This document shows positions 50,697 to 61,700 of a stretch of DNA of 64,000 nucleotides, in pieces. Position numbers and translations under genes: made by a program. The notes under the pieces are model-generated. The model was not told the origin of the DNA and did not search any database. It was given only the letters and a program-made list of their open reading frames with translations. Within the stretch, counting starts at the first letter, position 1, and every line of letters begins with the position of its first letter. The stretch is from assembly GCA_038501625.1 (NCBI GenBank), contig JAZAYU010000115.1:524501-588500 (forward strand), given 5' to 3'. Origin of the DNA: Corbicula japonica (taxonomy: Eukaryota > Mollusca > Bivalvia > Venerida > Cyrenidae).

Positions 50697-53506
50697 CAAA
50701 ACCAAAACACTTGTATTATGCACTGTAATGCAGCATGGCCTCATATAAAATGTTTTTTCATTTATTTTTTTTTTCAACTGATAAACAGGGTAACTGCGTT
50801 TATGCGGCAATGCTCAATGCATGAAGCAGAAATTTTTTATTATATGGGTCCCAACTGTGCCTTTTTGCCACATAAAGAGGATTAATTTCACCACTTATTA
50901 TAAAGCTTAAAATGAAGTTCTAATATTTGAAGAAAACAATGGTGACGACATTGATGTCCATCTGTTACAAAATTTTATAACATGAATTCTCCAGAGCTGT
51001 ATTCTATGCATTAGTGTAGGAAGCTGTTATCTGCTTCAGTTATTTTTACTTTTTTTTCCAGTAACAACAAAATTATGGCCCTTATTAAGTCAAAATTTAG
51101 ATATTCTTTTCATTAACAAATGCATATATTAAATGACATGCTCTTTAGCCAAGTCAGTAAAATTTGCTTTATTGTTATTTTGTGGCACACATTGCCCTTT
51201 AAAAACAATCGACGATTTTTACAACCTTGCTTATTTTCTGTAATGGTAGCCACTGCCCAAACCCAGGCATGGCAGGGTCTTTCTTAGGAATTTTTTCAAA
51301 GGCCCAGGTATTCCCCTGGATTGGATCAATGGTTACAAATCACATGTGCATTACTAGGGGCTTACTGCAATGGATATAAAAACAAGTAACGTTTGAAAAA
51401 AGTTCATTTTTAATGTTTTTGCAGATACTGCAGAATTCCTATTAAAAGCCCATTGGGACATTACATTTTCTAAAAGGGGAGCGCTTATTAGAATAAGTTT
51501 ATCACTAAATCTGGTAAAAATCGATTGTTGGTACGCAGCTTTAATCATATGTACAGCATCAGTATATGGACCTCAGTCATGTTTTTCCTCTCTAGCATTT
51601 TAAGCGTAGATGTAATTGATCGATACCTTGCACAATGTATAACAGTACATGAGGTTAACCCAGTGCATTTGTTATCAGATTACAGAGTGAATTATGGAGT
51701 GAATCATTTACTGTTAATGACTTTAATTAAGTGCACCAGTGTCTATAATAATTTTTAATTGAATTGTCTCTTAATTGAACTAAATTTCTTTGTTAAAACA
51801 TCATGCTTTGTGTTTTAAATAACAACCTTAATCTAATCCTGTTAATATTTAATAATTATTTAATTACCAAAATTAATATCAACTTACAACATTATTAACA
51901 GTAATTTTCACTTAAAAATAATTGATAGTGATAACAACAATAAAATAATGGAATTAAATAACTTAAGTGATAATAGAAGTATGTCTTTGATTAATATGGG
52001 AATGATCATAAGAAGATCAAAAACGCAGTCAATTTCCGAACCAAAGCAATGTATTACAATCGTGTAATTCTGTATCAACTGAAATTAATTGGGATGCATA
52101 GTGCTATGGGGATGTTGCAATTTGTTTATTGAGTAAAAGAAATCGATAATTTGTTGCATTTAGATTCATATGCATAGTTCAATTTGTTTTACATTAAAAT
52201 AATATTTGGGTGCGACAGCTTAAATAGCAATGTTGTAAGAACAATGGGAGAAAGAACATTACATACATGTAGGTGTAAAGACATGTTATTAGTCCCGATT
52301 TTGTTAATTTGATTTAATTTCCTTCCTAAAGTTAAACTATCATTTATTTGTTTAAGAACATTATACACACTGTTTAATATAATTTTGAACACCACCTGCT
52401 ACTATGAATTGCCAGTAATTGACATGATATCCTCACTTGCCAGTCTTTCCCAAAAATTATGGTGTCATGTTAAGAAGGTGTGAAAAACTTATTAGACAAC
52501 AGACATTGGAGGGAAGATCATAATAACTAAGTTTTACTTTATACTGAAAAATAACTTAAAATCCATTTTTCTATTACTAATATTATATTTGCATTAAAAA
52601 TAATACAATGCTTAAAGAATTACAAACAAAAAAGAAAATGACTAATAGAAATGATTGCCTCAGTTTGTCAATAATTAGCAGTGCATTTTCCAATTTTATA
52701 CCACATATTTATTTTCAGTAATATAAACATGTTTTTCTATTGCTAATAAATTTAACCTATTTGGTTTTGTACTCACATTCTGTTATATTGTATTTTAATA
52801 CAAATTTAAAGCAATTTACTTAATGAGTCCATCATGCCTATAGTAGCAATTAAATTATGCTAAAGTCAAATCTGAATTTATATATTTTTGTTCACCATCA
52901 AACGTGCAATACCAATTACATGCTTAGTTATTTGCCTATTGTGTATTTTAACACATTTACATTTGTACATTAATTGTACACCTTCTCCAGCATTGTGTTT
53001 GAAATGCTTTCTTATCTAAGGGAGGTCTTTAGTTGTCATTGCACTGAAATCAGTAAAAAATAAAAATTTAAAATCTCTGTACATGAAACTTTGCCCAAGT
53101 AAACGTTATCAATGTATCTTTATTTTGCAAATATTGAGACAAATTAGCACTGTATAAAAATAACTAGACATAAATTCCCTAAAATTCTATTTAGTTAATT
53201 TAACAAAAACTAAACAACGCAAAACATCATATAATGGTTAAAATTATTTTTGAGCCAATGGGAATGCAGTATTTTTCAAATATTTCGAACCTTAATTCTC
53301 ATAATGTTGCGCGTCGGAAATGTGTTATTATAGGACAATTTGCTCACGATTATTGTTCGAACATTTAATGACGAACATGTATTGTTCGCTTACGATCTTT
53401 TAAAGCATGGAAGTAGGCGTGACTTACAAAGAGAGAGGTAAAAAAAATCATTTAAATATTGATTTGAGCGTTGACATTTTGGCTGATGATCAACTTCTTA
53501 AAATGT
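50697..53506. other. Upstream intron or flank of the zinc-finger gene
   Basis: Very AT-rich, with no ORF, repeat family or RNA gene I can support. A minus-strand exon and promoter of the zinc-finger gene should lie here or farther right. Confidence 0.4.
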
Positions 53507-53741
53507 TTAACCCTTTACTCCATAGACATGTCTGTTATCACATAGGGACCAGCGTAGATCCAGATCAGCCATAAAATCAATGCCATCTGATCTGGAGTTA
53601 CACTGTTCGTTGTTGTTGGTTTTTTTTGTCAGAAATAACTTACTAAGTCTAAAAGCGGACAATGTAGATCATGTTCGGCTGATCTGGATATTAACTGTTT
53701 TGCCAAGAGATAAAAGATGTATTTATGGAGTAAAGGGTTAA
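53507..53741. mobile_element. TTAA palindromic MITE copy
   Basis: Exact TTAA ends: TTAACCCTTTACTCCATAG to TTATGGAGTAAAGGGTTAA. Full length. Confidence 0.8.
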
Positions 53742-54806
53742 ATGGACTTTTTACTGACGAACCCTTGTTTCTCCACCCAACATACACTGTCACACAGGTT
53801 TCCCCTGAGACCCATTGTGTTTTCAGATAAAAATTGCATAATTCGCTTTCTAAAATATTCTTTCAGTACATGTTTACAAGCCACAAAACTACTAGCAGTT
53901 TGACAGTTGATTTTGTGTACACCCATTTATGTTAATTTAGGCGGAGACTGTTTTGTCAGTTACAAAAATAATTTCAACCATTATATACGTTATAGTTTAT
54001 TTAGAGGCTTGTATGAAAAATTAAACAGTCGCCTCTAAATGAACAATAACCTATACTTAAAATGCCTGCACGAGTAATATGATACTGACAACAAATGTTG
54101 TGTCCTTTTGACTAACATATTTTTCTCTTCACAGCAATATCCGATAATTAATTTAAAAAATTTAGTTCAAACAAGAGTCATCTAAAAAATAGTGAGGCTA
54201 TTTTGACCAATATTTTTCTGAAAGGAGGCCGTTGTAACCAAGATAAGATAAAATGAGGCCGTTTTCACCTGAGGCCGTTTTGAAATCCGTAAAATAATTT
54301 ATTTATCATCCAAATCATCCGAATATACTATCACTTAACAAATATAGTTAACATCGATAACTCTCTGCATATCACCAGGTTATAAGAAACAGTTATCATA
54401 CATTGATTGTGAGCTGACAATTATGCTCGGCGATTGGGAAAAACACTTATAGCTCTTACTGAAACCTTCAAATCGTCAGAAACTTTCATTTCCGGTTCGC
54501 GTGCAAATGGTGCAATTTTGATAAGGGAGATAACCTGCTGATAAGGCTTTTGACGGAGTCCGGGAAGCTAACCGATTGGACCTAGACCCTCTCGAACTTT
54601 ATAAAATTAAGCTTTAAATAGATACTCTAATATCTTAAGCTTTAAAAAAGATACTCTAATATCTTATCATCTTGTTCTCATACATCCAAAAAATTGTTTG
54701 CCGAAGACTTACTTCGATATTATTAATTTGTTGCTAAGTTTCCTGTTCGAGATATGTATACAGGATGGCACACCACATGCGAGGAAGATGATTGATGATG
54801 GATTAC
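53742..54806. other. Unassigned DNA, possible zinc-finger promoter region
   Basis: Contains a small inverted repeat (about 53990-54050, TTTAGAGGC/GCCTCTAAA). A less AT-rich patch at 54410-54600 includes AAGGGAGATAACC and GAGTCCGGGAAG. A minus-strand GTAAGTC donor lies at 54712. A first exon of the zinc-finger gene is possible but not shown. Confidence 0.25.
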
Positions 54807-55785
54807 AGTCAAATAGGCCACAAGTCATATAGGCCACAAGTCAAATAGGCCACAAAAAAGTCAAATGGGCCACACTTGATTTTGAAAAAAGTCAAATAGG
54901 CCACATTTTTATTTTAATTATATAGATTTTATTATCATTGTGTAAGTATGTGTCTTTAGTCAGTTTATGATGTTTTATAAAATATTTTTCAACAAGTTGC
55001 TTCATTGATTGAGCATTTTGTACCATGCAACATGCGCTTTTTCGGATTTTAGTCTAAAACCATCATGACTGAACAAGTGGGAAAACAATTGACAAAATAT
55101 TGCAACAAAAGTAAAGAACATAATTATTTCTTTTTTGCGATTGTAATTAAAACAAAAAGCATAAACATAAATGAGACAATGTAAAAATGTTTTATAAGAA
55201 CAAAATAAGTAGTACACACATCCAATGTCATCGATCAGAACTACAATTAACATCATTTATGTGTCAATATGCTCTTTTAATGTCCTTAGTCTACACAAGC
55301 AGAAAATCTAATATCAATGCAGTTGCAACATAAGCTGTATATTTTGCAAGGTCCGTCATCAAGGCTTTTTTTGGTCCATTTTATAGCTGATTTTCGGTCA
55401 TGTTCCCAATGGCAAAAATTTTTTTTTTCCCAATTAGTGAAAAAAAAATCCCAATTGAATCAATGCAAACATTTCTTACCAAAAACTTGTGTTATCTGTG
55501 TCATTCATTAATAAAATATTATAGCTCGTTAATTTATGATGCATCATTTGTTTGTTTAATCCAGAAATTATTGATAAAATTAAATATATGTTCAACTTTT
55601 TATTACCCAATGATGCAAAATTTCTCAATTCCAGGGGTATGGGTTATATTTCCCAAACGGTGCAAAATGCCCTGAACATGTAACTTGGATTAAAAATAAT
55701 TTGAATTAATATTTATTTAATATCACACCTTTGATTGCATTAGCACCTCTGACTATTACTGCAAGTGTTGTAAATTGTGATTCTT
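54807..55785. mobile_element. AATAGGCCACA MITE, copy B, with later insertions
   Basis: Same body as 6932-7493, with a triplicated AATAGGCCACAAGTCA left end. There are extra DNA inserts at about 55130-55255 and about 55362-55674. The second insert has CAAGGCTTTTTTTGG / AAATGCCCTG ends and CCCAATT-rich sequence like the 342-bp elements. The right end is degraded. Confidence 0.6.
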
Positions 55786-56574
55786 ATATAACAATGTGAC
55801 ACCTTGACTAAACTGATTTAATCAACACCTTGGTAATGACAGTGTAGGGAACAGATTAAGACTATTATACAAATTAATTTACTTTTTTTGATGGCAGTCA
55901 AGTTTGTAAAGCAAAAATGACAATCAGATAATGTCTTTATTTTTTCTAGAGTTTCAGGATGACAAGCACAATTTTAAAAATCCATTTAAAATGATACTTA
56001 AAAAATTATGTAAATATAAAAACCAAACTAACTGTGTACAATAAACTGTCATATACACTAGACTTACAAGTACTTACTACAAAGATCAACTTCATTCAAG
56101 TAAACCCAGAAATGAAAACTTCAAAATTAAACTTTTATTCATATAATTATAATTATCTCGACAAAAGTGATATTATTTATGATATAAATATTTTTTTTCT
56201 TGTTCTTACAATTATTTCTGGTTAACATCATGTATCTTTTGCAGAATCACAATATCATATTGGGTGACAACATTTACATTGAGTTATTGCAACTTTCAAC
56301 AAATTGTGATAGATTAATAATATTGCAGAATATAACCTCCATCGCCGATACGATCTGCACCCTAGACACAGATGTTTTTATTTTATAGCATACCTTCCGA
56401 TATTTTATCCTTAATTGTTAATCATTTTTACTCACTGTAAATGTGTCTGACTTAATTGTTGATTGTTTTAACTCCCTTTATACATTGAAAAACACATTCT
56501 AAATATTCACTAACATCTAAACATTTATTAATTACATCAACTCAAACAAATCTGGAAAAAAAATGTCTTTCTTA

Positions 56575-56655
56575 TGTATGATGATGATGATGATGTCGAC
56601 GACGAGGATGATGATGACGTCGATGATGATAACGACGCCGAGTGTGATGATGTTA
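56575..56655. repeat. GATGAT-type microsatellite
   Basis: Runs of GATGATGATGATG with GACGAC variants over about 80 bases. No coding role is seen. Confidence 0.8.
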
Positions 56656-56806
56656 TCATTATCACGATGCTGAAGCTGCTGCTGTTTAAGCCCACAGAAG
56701 GTGATTATGTTTTCCGTTGAACAATTCGGTACGCACTTACGTTGTCTTTTTTTAACTAGCTATTTGCTGTGTCGTATTTGAAATTAATCATAATATTATG
56801 AAAAGC

Positions 56807-57024
56807 TTAACCCGTTATATATATATACGGGTTTTATCATAAGTGCGAACAGTGTAGTTCCAGATCTGCCGGCAAATCCGTACCGTGTGATCAGAATCTA
56901 CATGGTTTACTGTTTGATTCCGAAGTTCAAACAGACCAAGAAGCGAACAGTATATTTCAAATCAGACGGCGTGGATGTGCCAGCTAATCTGGATCTACAC
57001 TGTTCGCCCATGTATATGGGTTAA
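56807..57024. mobile_element. TTAA palindromic MITE copy, variant ends
   Basis: TTAACCCGTTATATATATAT to CCATGTATATGGGTTAA, with GCGAACAGTGTAGTTCCAGA and CTGGATCTACACTGTTCGCC. It shows the inner nested palindrome clearly. Confidence 0.75.
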
Positions 57025-58554
57025 GCTCTCTTTTTCACTTCTAACTTTTGTCTTTGTTCGGAGGAGGATGCTTTTCTTAGCAAGTGGCTTTTCCTTACGT
57101 GCTTATTTTCACATTTTTTTAAAAACCAAACCTATCTATCGCTACACCTAATTCGATTTTAATGCAGGTCGGACTTTTATCAAAATAGAGAATACGTTTT
57201 TCATCAAATGATCAAAATCACAATTTTCTGATCCCAATAATATGAACAAGAAGGTCCTGGCCAAGTAGCTCGCTGACGCAGCTCGGTTTTAGTTTCGAGT
57301 TCGACACCAACTTGAATACTTCTTAATAATACACATAATGATAATGGTTTGTACAGAAGGAAAATGTTATCAGGACGAGTACACTCGGTGCTCTAAGCCC
57401 TTCACGTTAAAATGTATATCTTTGCAGATGACTCGGAGATCTGGTTCAAACATATTCCTGGATAAACTGTGTCCGCAATTCAAATTGATTTAAATAAGCC
57501 GGTATATGTCGTTTGACCTTTCAGCCTCACAAGTAACACAAGGAACATTCAGATTTTCTTAACTCGAATATGTTTTAAGACAATCTGTGGAAGGCTGTAT
57601 TATGTATTATTACATGAGACAAATTCCGGGTACTATTTGAACAGGTTATGTTTTTCTGATGGAATAATGACGTAAATGTCCAATGTCATGAGGGTTGTAC
57701 GTCTCTAACGTTAGAGGCGTCGAACTCCTTAGACGTCAGAATGCACTCTCTTTCACTATCGGCTCATTACATTCACCTCTGTTATAGGCTGGGACTTCTT
57801 TCAACTACTTTTTACTTAAACTTTAGGAAATAATTCACCATTTACATTCACAATAGCTTGGGCTTCTCCTGTTTTAATTAAAGATATTGAAGATTTCAGT
57901 CATTTGTTTTACCTCAAGCTTTCAATTTCATAATTATGACTGTATACAACGAACCTTCGTAGTTTGGTCAAAAATTGTTGACATTGAGCCTTTCGCAGAG
58001 ATGTAAAGTGAGTGTAAGGAACGACAACTCTGCGAAGGAGATCGGTCAGAATGTTGTCAACTTTTGACACAATTATTTTACGCAAATTTTAAATTTTCAT
58101 TTAACCTGCGAGTCTCTGCAATACCCTGAATCAGTGTTACGAATGCCCCCATGACCGGTAATTCTGTGTAAAAATACCGGATGCGTAAACAGAGACTCAG
58201 AAATTTAATTATTGTCTCAAAACTTTATTTCAATATCTGGGTTAATAACAAGCAAATAAAACTCTGAGCGAGTCGAAATTTGTTTCAGGTACATTATTTT
58301 ATTAGAAAATGGTAAAAATGTTGTAAACTGCGCAGCAGTATTAGAAACACTTTCTTTGGCCTTCGTAGGTCAGCAAACAACTATGTGGCGACTGGATTTA
58401 ACCTAGATCATAATATAACGGAAATTTAATCGTCTGTCAATCTGATGTTATGCAGACGTTGTGTGCCTGCTTGGGACCAATCTTGTAGACATATTGAATC
58501 ACGAGGTTTTTAAAAACAAAAAGACCTTTAACCACTCATATATGCCACAAACAC
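57025..58554. other. Intergenic DNA
   Basis: No coding region or repeat family was recognised. Two short inverted blocks occur around 57700-58080 (CTTTCGCAGAG / CTCTGCGAAGG), probably a small foldback. Confidence 0.35.
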
Positions 58555-58560
58555 TTTATT
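58555..58560 (-). promoter_or_regulatory. AATAAA poly(A) signal
   Basis: Canonical hexamer on the minus strand 44 bases after the stop codon at 58604. This position is typical for a compact 3' UTR. Confidence 0.5.
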
Positions 58561-58603
58561 CGTGGTAAAAGCTTTTACGACAATTCTTGTTGGTTACGAT
58601 CAA

Positions 58604-58768
58604 TTAACCCAGTATGCTCATTGTGCTGCTGATCTCAGTTGAGTTTCTCTCTAGAAGGTAGATATCTTTGTGAAGACACCATTTACGGATGTTGTCGGGC
58701 AGATGTATATCATCATGGTAAACCTTCGTTTCCGGTAAAACTCCCATCCAGCTGCGCATCATTTTGAG
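58604..58768 (-). CDS. Unidentified gene, last exon
   Basis: 55 codons including TAA: LKMMRSWMGVLPETKVYHDD then IHLPDNIRKWCLHKDIYLLE then RNSTEISSTMSILG. Acceptor TTTCAG. The coding character is clear, with high local GC and no stops. AATAAA follows at 58555-58560. Confidence 0.6.
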   Translation of the reverse strand, partial: LKMMRSWMGVLPETKVYHDDIHLPDNIRKWCLHKDIYLLERNSTEISSTMSILG

Positions 58769-61700
58769 CTGAAAGATTGATTACAATTAAGAATTACAAA
58801 TAGAAAACATTGAATACTAATCTGAACATATCCCATTGAACCATGGCGTCTGCATTTGGAGAACAAAAGATTAGTCTTCATATCGTCCAGTTAACAAAAC
58901 ATGTTGCTGAGCATAATTTGTTTACATTACTATATTCAACTGATTTGTTGTCTATGGGTGTCAGCGGATATCCGGATATTCGTTCCGATCATCGGATATT
59001 CGGATCGAATTTTGGCATTTGAGGAGGGATATAGCTATAAGTATATAAACATTTAACAGGTTTATGTGCATAGATCAGTTGCTCACACAAGTACGTTGAA
59101 ATTTTATAAATGAAGAGCTCATTGTTTTTCATTCGATCTTGCAAACTTGACTTATTCACATCTACGTTCAAACTAAATTATTTGTTACGCCTTCCAATAT
59201 ACAGTTCGATGTTAATTGTGAATTAAAATTTTCAAATGTTTTATTGTTTGTATTTAATTTTATTATGTAAATCCCACACACATGCGACAATAATATAACT
59301 GTTAACAAAGTTCCGGATACAAAATTCCATATCCGTTGACATCCCTAATCTGTACTAGTATAATAACATTTGATTTTCTTCGCTAAAGGTATGGGAGCAG
59401 TTTTAAGTAAACGGGTCACCTCAATATCCTCGATTCCTTGAGTTGTGTGCACATGATCTTGTTCATCGTGTGACAGAGAAACCATAAAACACTGGGTCGT
59501 AGTTGCTGCCACAAAATAATGCTGAAATAGATGACAAAATTTACAACTTTCATCAAATTTCAATACCGCTTTATATACTTTCTCTTTTTACATGTTTAAG
59601 TTATCTTATACTCCTGTCTATTTCTTCCTCTATACTTTTTGACTGTGCGGTGAGGCTGTGTCTTTCCTGGCTGTGGTCATTCGTTTTAATGCATGTTTCA
59701 CCTTTTTTAATCACTCAAATAAGTTCCCCTTAAAAGTTACAAAGCCCGAGTTAAAACAATTACTGAAAAATACCAAATTATATAACAATGTGATATCAAC
59801 AAAAAACTATTATTTAAAAAAACTATTTGTAAAAATTATATTTAATGTCGTTTTTAGAGCGGAGTTTCCCTATTGTGCATAGTTATTAGAGTTATACTAT
59901 TTCTGAACAGTGGTCTATGAAAGTATGTTACTATTTAAAACAATAAAACGAGTGTGTTTACCATAGTTGGGTCATAGTAGAAGTGGATGGTGTCTGTCTC
60001 CGTATGTCCTGCGTTGTGGTGTTGTGCCGCTGTGAACACGTGACACAGGTAACACGCTCCCTGAAACACGAGTTGTATTATACCACTTTACTTACTTGCA
60101 GTAACTCTTTTTATTTATAATTAAAAGAACAACAACACATGCTTGTAAAGAAAGACGTTAAAAGGGAATTTTGAAAGTTTAAATATAAAAACAAAATCTA
60201 GTTAATCTAATTAATAAAGACCGTCAAATGGTCAAGATTTGTGTTTGTTAAAGTGTTGTTTTTTTCTATATTTTTCAGTAAAATAATATACATACGGCGA
60301 TAAATAAAACTGTTGAAAAGGTGTCCATTGTAAACAACTAACAACTACTACGATGTTATCTTTAAATAGTTCTTATTCTGAAATCTAGAAGATAAGATAA
60401 TGTAACAACATCACGACGAAACAGGAATTTTCAGCTTTGTCCTGCAATGATAAGGAACATTGTTTTTATTTGAATCATAAATATTATTTAAGTTTACGTG
60501 GATCCTAGTCATACCAAGTTACATGTATAAGAAATTATTTAAATGTCACAGTGCCCTACATTTAATGATTTATTATATTAGAAAGCTAATGCATAACATT
60601 CATCGTGAGTTTAATTACATTGTCTCACAAGTACTCGCACTAAACTTGACCGTGACCTACATTTGAAAAAATGATAATATTAAGAACTAATAAAATGCTT
60701 GCAGTATTGTTTATCATGTTCGGTGGGTTTCAAACTCATTTCCAAAAATCTGTTTTGATTTTTAAGTAGTGTTGTTTGATTCGTTTGGTTGACAAAAAAA
60801 GTATCTTCGCACATTCAACCATTGTTATTTTTGATGACGACCTTATTGTATCGTAGAGCAAGATACTTAATTGTGTGCATTATACACAAATTACTTCTGT
60901 ATATTTCAGCTAGTTTTATTATAGTTGATTTCCATATTCTGGTTAGTTTAGCTGTATGTATTGTACAATTCATTTATGATATGCTCCCCACTTGTTAAAT
61001 CGTGTTTTGCCACGGATTGTTCAAATGTGGTAACTCCCTGTGTTCTCATTTTCGTTAGTTGTTTGTGTTGTCGTATTTGAAATTATAGTTTTATAAGTTC
61101 GTGTTTTTTTTTTTAGTTTATTTCTGCCCACAGACTTCTCCAGTGTGACTTGTTATTGCTTTTTTTCTTGCGGGGGGGGGGGGGGGGTGGTCTTGGAATA
61201 AAAGTAAAAATGTTTCAAACAAAATCAGATGGATTCTGCAATATTTCTCTAACTCAGAAAGAGATATATGTGTTTTCTTTTCTGTCAGTTTAAAGGCAAC
61301 ATTCAAAAAATAACCGGTCTCAATATACACATTTTAAAATAACAAATAAAACGACACATAGAATTGCATGCATTGTTGCTTTCAAAGTTCACTTTTTATA
61401 GGTCGGCATCCATGCTGATGCGCTGTATAAATTTGACAGTAGGAAAAATTAATAGTCAAGCTATGGATATGGTAAAAATTGATAAACGGTAATTTTCTGA
61501 TTAATACCATTGCAATTGGTCCTGGTAAAAAAAAGTGTTATATGTCTTTAGTTCTTTTTTGTCTGGACATTCATCTGGAGGCAGTGTGCTTAACAGCAGA
61601 TTCTAGAATCATAAATCGGACCACCTTTCTTTCCATCTGCCACTTTAGATCAACATAGGAAGTCGGGAACAATGTAACATTGTTGAGGTGATGGGTGGAT

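Noticed and set aside
61118..61330. Open frame spanning the poly(G) tract
   Set aside because: Translates to a polyproline run from the homopolymer and has no other coding features.
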